Source of the DNA: JALRAP01 sp046340555
Lineage (GTDB): Bacteria > Bacteroidota > Bacteroidia > AKYH767-A > OLB10
Length of the DNA: 18,444 bases
Direction: 5' to 3'
NCBI GenBank assembly: GCA_046340555.1
Contig: JBKDSL010000119.1
Location: 1 to 18,444, forward strand
A model generated the notes under the pieces. That model was given only the letters and a program-made list of their open reading frames with translations, was not told where the DNA came from and did no database searches. Made by a program: the position numbers and the translations under genes. Below, piece by piece: positions 15,890-18,444 of this stretch. How positions within the stretch are numbered: the first letter of the stretch is position 1; each line of letters opens with the position of its first letter.

Positions 15890-15916
15890 CTGATTACCTG
15901 CTTTGATAATCGGTTA
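15887..15916. terminator. Candidate shared hairpin between convergent genes
   Basis: TAACTGATTA (15887-15896) pairs with TAATCGGTTA (15907-15916), ten pairs with one G-U, around a ten-base loop. The arms include the TAA stops of both convergent genes. The T runs on either side are short, so it is a weak or factor-assisted terminator at best. Confidence 0.45.
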
Positions 15917-17863
15917 TTTCATCAAATACATCTTGATGAATTCGACTGTGGCATAAAACTGGAAGTCCACATTGTTTTTCTTCCGGAAGCCATGACCCTC
16001 GTCTTTTGCCTCTAAATACCAAACGGTTTTTCCGGCACCATTCAACGTGTTGAACATTTGTTCTGCCTCGGTGCGAGGGACACGCGGATCGTTACCGCCT
16101 TGGACGATGAACAAGGGCTTGGTAATGGAGGATGCGTTGTTGTTTGGTGATATCTTCTCGAGGAATGCATTCATCTTGGGATCACGTTCATCGCCGTACT
16201 CTACCCTACGTAAATCACGACGATAGTCCTCGGTGTTTTTGAGGAACGTAACGAAATTGGAAATGCCAACAACGTCTATCGCACAGCGAATCTTTTCGGC
16301 ATACATCACTGAAACGGCCAGCGACATGTAACCACCATAGCTTCCACCTGTAACCATGATGCGGTCTTTGTCTAGGTCAGGTTGCGTTGCAATCCAATCC
16401 AACAAAGCGCCAATGTCTTTTACCGAGTTTTCTCTCAAAAAACCGTTGTCCATAGCTACGAACTTCTTTCCATAACCGGTAGAGCCGCGTACGTTAGGGT
16501 AAATGATGGCAACCCCCAACTCCTCCAGAAAATAATTGTTTCTACCTTGGAATCCTGGACGCGATTGGCCTTCCGGACCACCATGTATATTGATGATGAC
16601 CGGCCTTTTGCCGGTGAACTTCGGATTCGGCCGATAAAGAAAACCCGATATCTCTAAACCATCGAAACTTTTCCAGCGGACCAATTCTTCATCCTGAAGA
16701 TTGGATGCCACCATTCCTCCCAATTCACTCTCAGTCCAACGCTCTACTTGAAAGCTCTCGAAGGAATACGTGTAGATATCTGAATTATTGCTAGCGGACG
16801 AAAACCCGAAAACAAAGTCCTCGCTGCGCGGCCTCCATGCGGCACCTCCTATCTGACCTTTTGGAAGTGCAGTAATAGGCTGCCAAGTAAGGTTGCTTGT
16901 TTCCATCAAGTACACCTTTCCGAGTCCATCCTCATTTGTGGTGAATAAAACCCGAGTGCCGTCGTCTTTGAGATCGTATCCAGCTATGTCCCATCTGATA
17001 TCAGTGGTGATATAACGAATATCCGAACCATCGGCATTCATCCGCGCCAAGCGCCTGAAATCACTTCCGAAGTCAGTAATGAAAAAAATGTATTTGCCAT
17101 CCATGCTGAAACGGGCAGACCCATTTACCACCTTTTCTTTCTTAGACAATGGACCGATTTCAAATTTCGTTTTGGCAGCCATGTCATACATATACAAATG
17201 ACTTTCATTTACGGATAGACCTTCGGAGACTAAAAGCTTTTTCTCATCCGTAGACCAATCGTTGATATTCCATCCTCCACCCTTCACCTCCATGACCAAG
17301 GAAGCAGAATTGGGCTCCATCGGGTTCATTATCCAGAAATCACGGTCGGCACCATTGCGGCGTGTAGAGGAAAACAGTATTTTATTTCCCGCTTTGTTCC
17401 ACCGAATGTTGCCATTTTGAGATCTGCCGCCATCGGATATTAAAGTAGAGCGTCCATCCGACATATCATATCTATACATCTGTGCAAACTCATTGCCGCC
17501 GACATCCCTGGTAAAGATGAAATAATTGCCATTGTTCGGTTCAAAGGTGGCATTGCCAACAGGCTCCTCGAAAAAAGTGATTTGTGTGCGGGCACCCATC
17601 GGGTTTTTCAAATAATGCAGTTGTGCTGTGTTTCCGAAGCGAGTGGTTATGAGCATTTCCCTTCGGGAAGGATGCCAATCAACCGCTGAAGCAGAGCGGG
17701 ATTCGGTATAGCGACGCACTTCCGTTGAAATATCAGCAGATATACTTGGAATGTTTTTTACAATGAGGTTGTCGCCCGGTTTTATGAAATTGGACTTTTG
17801 AGCCGAGATGGCGTTGCTAAAAAGCAAAAAAATCAATAAAAAAATGCTGGATTGGGATTTCAT
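15914..17863 (-). CDS. Secreted S9-family (prolyl oligopeptidase-type) serine peptidase
   Basis: 649 aa, ATG start. The signal peptide is MKSQSSIFLLIFLLFSNAISA, cut before Gln22, so it acts in the periplasm or outside. Residues about 50-385 are a WD40-like (TolB-type) beta-propeller with repeated DG and TSRR/TTN-type blades (FSMDGKYIFFITDFGSDFRR, DGTRVLFTTNEDG). Residues about 395-649 are the alpha/beta-hydrolase domain: NIHGGPEG (about 424-431, oxyanion side), the nucleophile motif GGSYGGY with Ser508, GGNDPRVP with Asp592, and DEGHGF with His624. The triad is complete. Members cleave short peptides, often after proline or from blocked N-termini; the propeller excludes large proteins. Exact specificity (dipeptidyl or acyl-aminoacyl) is not readable. 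It lacks a T9SS sorting domain. Confidence 0.92.
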   Translation of the reverse strand: MKSQSSIFLLIFLLFSNAISAQKSNFIKPGDNLIVKNIPSISADISTEVRRYTESRSASAVDWHPSRREMLITTRFGNTAQLHYLKNPMGARTQITFFEEPVGNATFEPNNGNYFIFTRDVGGNEFAQMYRYDMSDGRSTLISDGGRSQNGNIRWNKAGNKILFSSTRRNGADRDFWIMNPMEPNSASLVMEVKGGGWNINDWSTDEKKLLVSEGLSVNESHLYMYDMAAKTKFEIGPLSKKEKVVNGSARFSMDGKYIFFITDFGSDFRRLARMNADGSDIRYITTDIRWDIAGYDLKDDGTRVLFTTNEDGLGKVYLMETSNLTWQPITALPKGQIGGAAWRPRSEDFVFGFSSASNNSDIYTYSFESFQVERWTESELGGMVASNLQDEELVRWKSFDGLEISGFLYRPNPKFTGKRPVIINIHGGPEGQSRPGFQGRNNYFLEELGVAIIYPNVRGSTGYGKKFVAMDNGFLRENSVKDIGALLDWIATQPDLDKDRIMVTGGSYGGYMSLAVSVMYAEKIRCAIDVVGISNFVTFLKNTEDYRRDLRRVEYGDERDPKMNAFLEKISPNNNASSITKPLFIVQGGNDPRVPRTEAEQMFNTLNGAGKTVWYLEAKDEGHGFRKKNNVDFQFYATVEFIKMYLMK

Positions 17864-17919
17864 TGGTAGATACGATTTTGGGTTTTAGGATGACAACAAA
17901 GTAAAACCATTGTTGTTAC

Positions 17920-17957
17920 AAAAAAAAAGCCCCATGGGAAATTTTCATGGAGCTTTT
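17920..17957 (-). terminator. Strong minus-strand terminator after the lipoprotein gene
   Basis: On the minus strand AAAAGCTCCATG (17957-17946) pairs with CATGGGGCTTTT (17936-17925), 12 pairs with one G-U, around a nine-base loop, and ends in nine Ts (17928-17920). It lies 18 bases after the lipoprotein stop and separates that gene from the peptidase gene, whose promoter must lie in the next 60 bases. Confidence 0.88.
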
Positions 17958-17975
17958 AACGATTGAATGTGCCGA

Positions 17976-18444
17976 CTATTTGCGAGTTTGAACATATCGC
18001 ATAAGCGATTCGTAAGATTGCAATACGCTGCGATCTTCAATTTGACGCAGGAATGAAGCGGACATGGTAACCACTTTAGCCTGGCGGTCGCCAGTGGGCG
18101 GCGAAGCAGGAGTGGTTTCAAAACCAACAATCCCCCCTGGAGTAGGACTCGTAGCATATACGTAACCAAATCCTGTGATTTCATGGTAGGCGCTTGGAAT
18201 TCCATCATAGTACCCAAAGTCATCTTGGATATAAGGGATCACCAAACCGCTGTCCATCACCGCAGGTGTAATAATACTGCAAGGATATTCCACATAGCCT
18301 CCGGTTCCCCAATCGCCAGCAGGAATATTAATGATCGCAACTTGGAAATTGGCATCGCCGCCTTGCGGTCCGGCAGGTCCACGTTGTCCAGCAGGACCGT
18401 CATCACCTTTGCAACCACTCAACGAAGCGGCGACGAATGCCATC
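17976..18444 (-). CDS. Small lipoprotein with collagen-like Gly-X-Y segment (5' end missing)
   Basis: At least 155 aa; the frame is still open at the window edge, so the true start is probably further right and the Met at 18443 may be internal. LSGC is a lipobox, so the Cys would be lipidated and the protein tethered to a membrane. Five Gly-X-Y triplets follow at once (GDDGPAGQRGPAGPQ), then about 125 residues of beta-rich sequence (FQVAIINIPAGDW, YVEYPCSIITPAVM, GYVYATSPTPGG, RQAKVVTMSASFL) with no named family. Bacteroidota carry many lipoproteins with this layout: lipobox, short GXY stretch, small domain. Function unknown. It ends with its own strong terminator. Confidence 0.75.
   Translation of the reverse strand, partial: MAFVAASLSGCKGDDGPAGQRGPAGPQGGDANFQVAIINIPAGDWGTGGYVEYPCSIITPAVMDSGLVIPYIQDDFGYYDGIPSAYHEITGFGYVYATSPTPGGIVGFETTPASPPTGDRQAKVVTMSASFLRQIEDRSVLQSYESLMRYVQTRK

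Noticed and set aside
1..18444. A mobile island or prophage
   Set aside because: No transposase, integrase, tRNA-flanked junction or phage gene was found. Housekeeping genes (tsaB, nfu) sit in the middle and the gene style is uniform.

Overview
The window looks like chromosome of a Bacteroidota bacterium, most like the Flavobacteriales or a neighbouring order. Three proteins carry type IX secretion (T9SS) C-terminal sorting domains. One of these is a very large surface protein with a choice-of-anchor-L domain, a tandem array of about 70-residue SprB-like repeats, PKD domains and a gliding-motility-type (type B) C-terminus. Five predicted signal peptides end in Ala|Gln, and three start regions carry the TAnnTTTG -7 element typical of this phylum. 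No rRNA, tRNA, CRISPR array or transposase gene was seen.

Left part (1-3653, minus strand). A strong hairpin terminator at the edge is followed by a T9SS type A cargo protein, an ECF-type sigma factor with no adjacent anti-sigma gene, a protein matching only the N-terminal antenna domain of photolyase/cryptochrome, a two-helix membrane protein, and a LuxE-like acyl-protein synthetase. The last four lie in a row with gaps of 39 to about 125 bases.

Middle (3725-8060, plus strand). These are housekeeping and envelope genes: a LapA-domain membrane protein, a two-domain Nfu iron-sulfur carrier, a TolC-type outer-membrane channel, a MacA/HlyD-type periplasmic adaptor and the tRNA-modification subunit TsaB. 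No inner-membrane pump accompanies the channel and adaptor. tsaB starts on a TTG three bases after the adaptor stop, in the same frame.

Giant surface protein (8239-13455). It has its own promoter and terminator. Seventeen repeat units, each with two cysteines, can be laid out. Within them a three-unit block was duplicated at a distance of exactly 630 bp, giving a higher-order repeat.

Right part (13527-18444). First come relics of two minus-strand genes: the 5' end of an amino-acid permease joined out of frame to the 3' end of a class V aminotransferase, as a deletion would leave. Then come a LamG-domain T9SS cargo protein (plus), a secreted S9-family prolyl-oligopeptidase-type peptidase (minus, convergent), and the 5'-incomplete gene of a small lipoprotein with a short collagen-like Gly-X-Y segment, which has a strong terminator.

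No wholly new system is proven here. The points most worth a second look are the stand-alone photolyase antenna domain beside a sigma factor, the higher-order repeat in the adhesin, and the permease/aminotransferase deletion scar.
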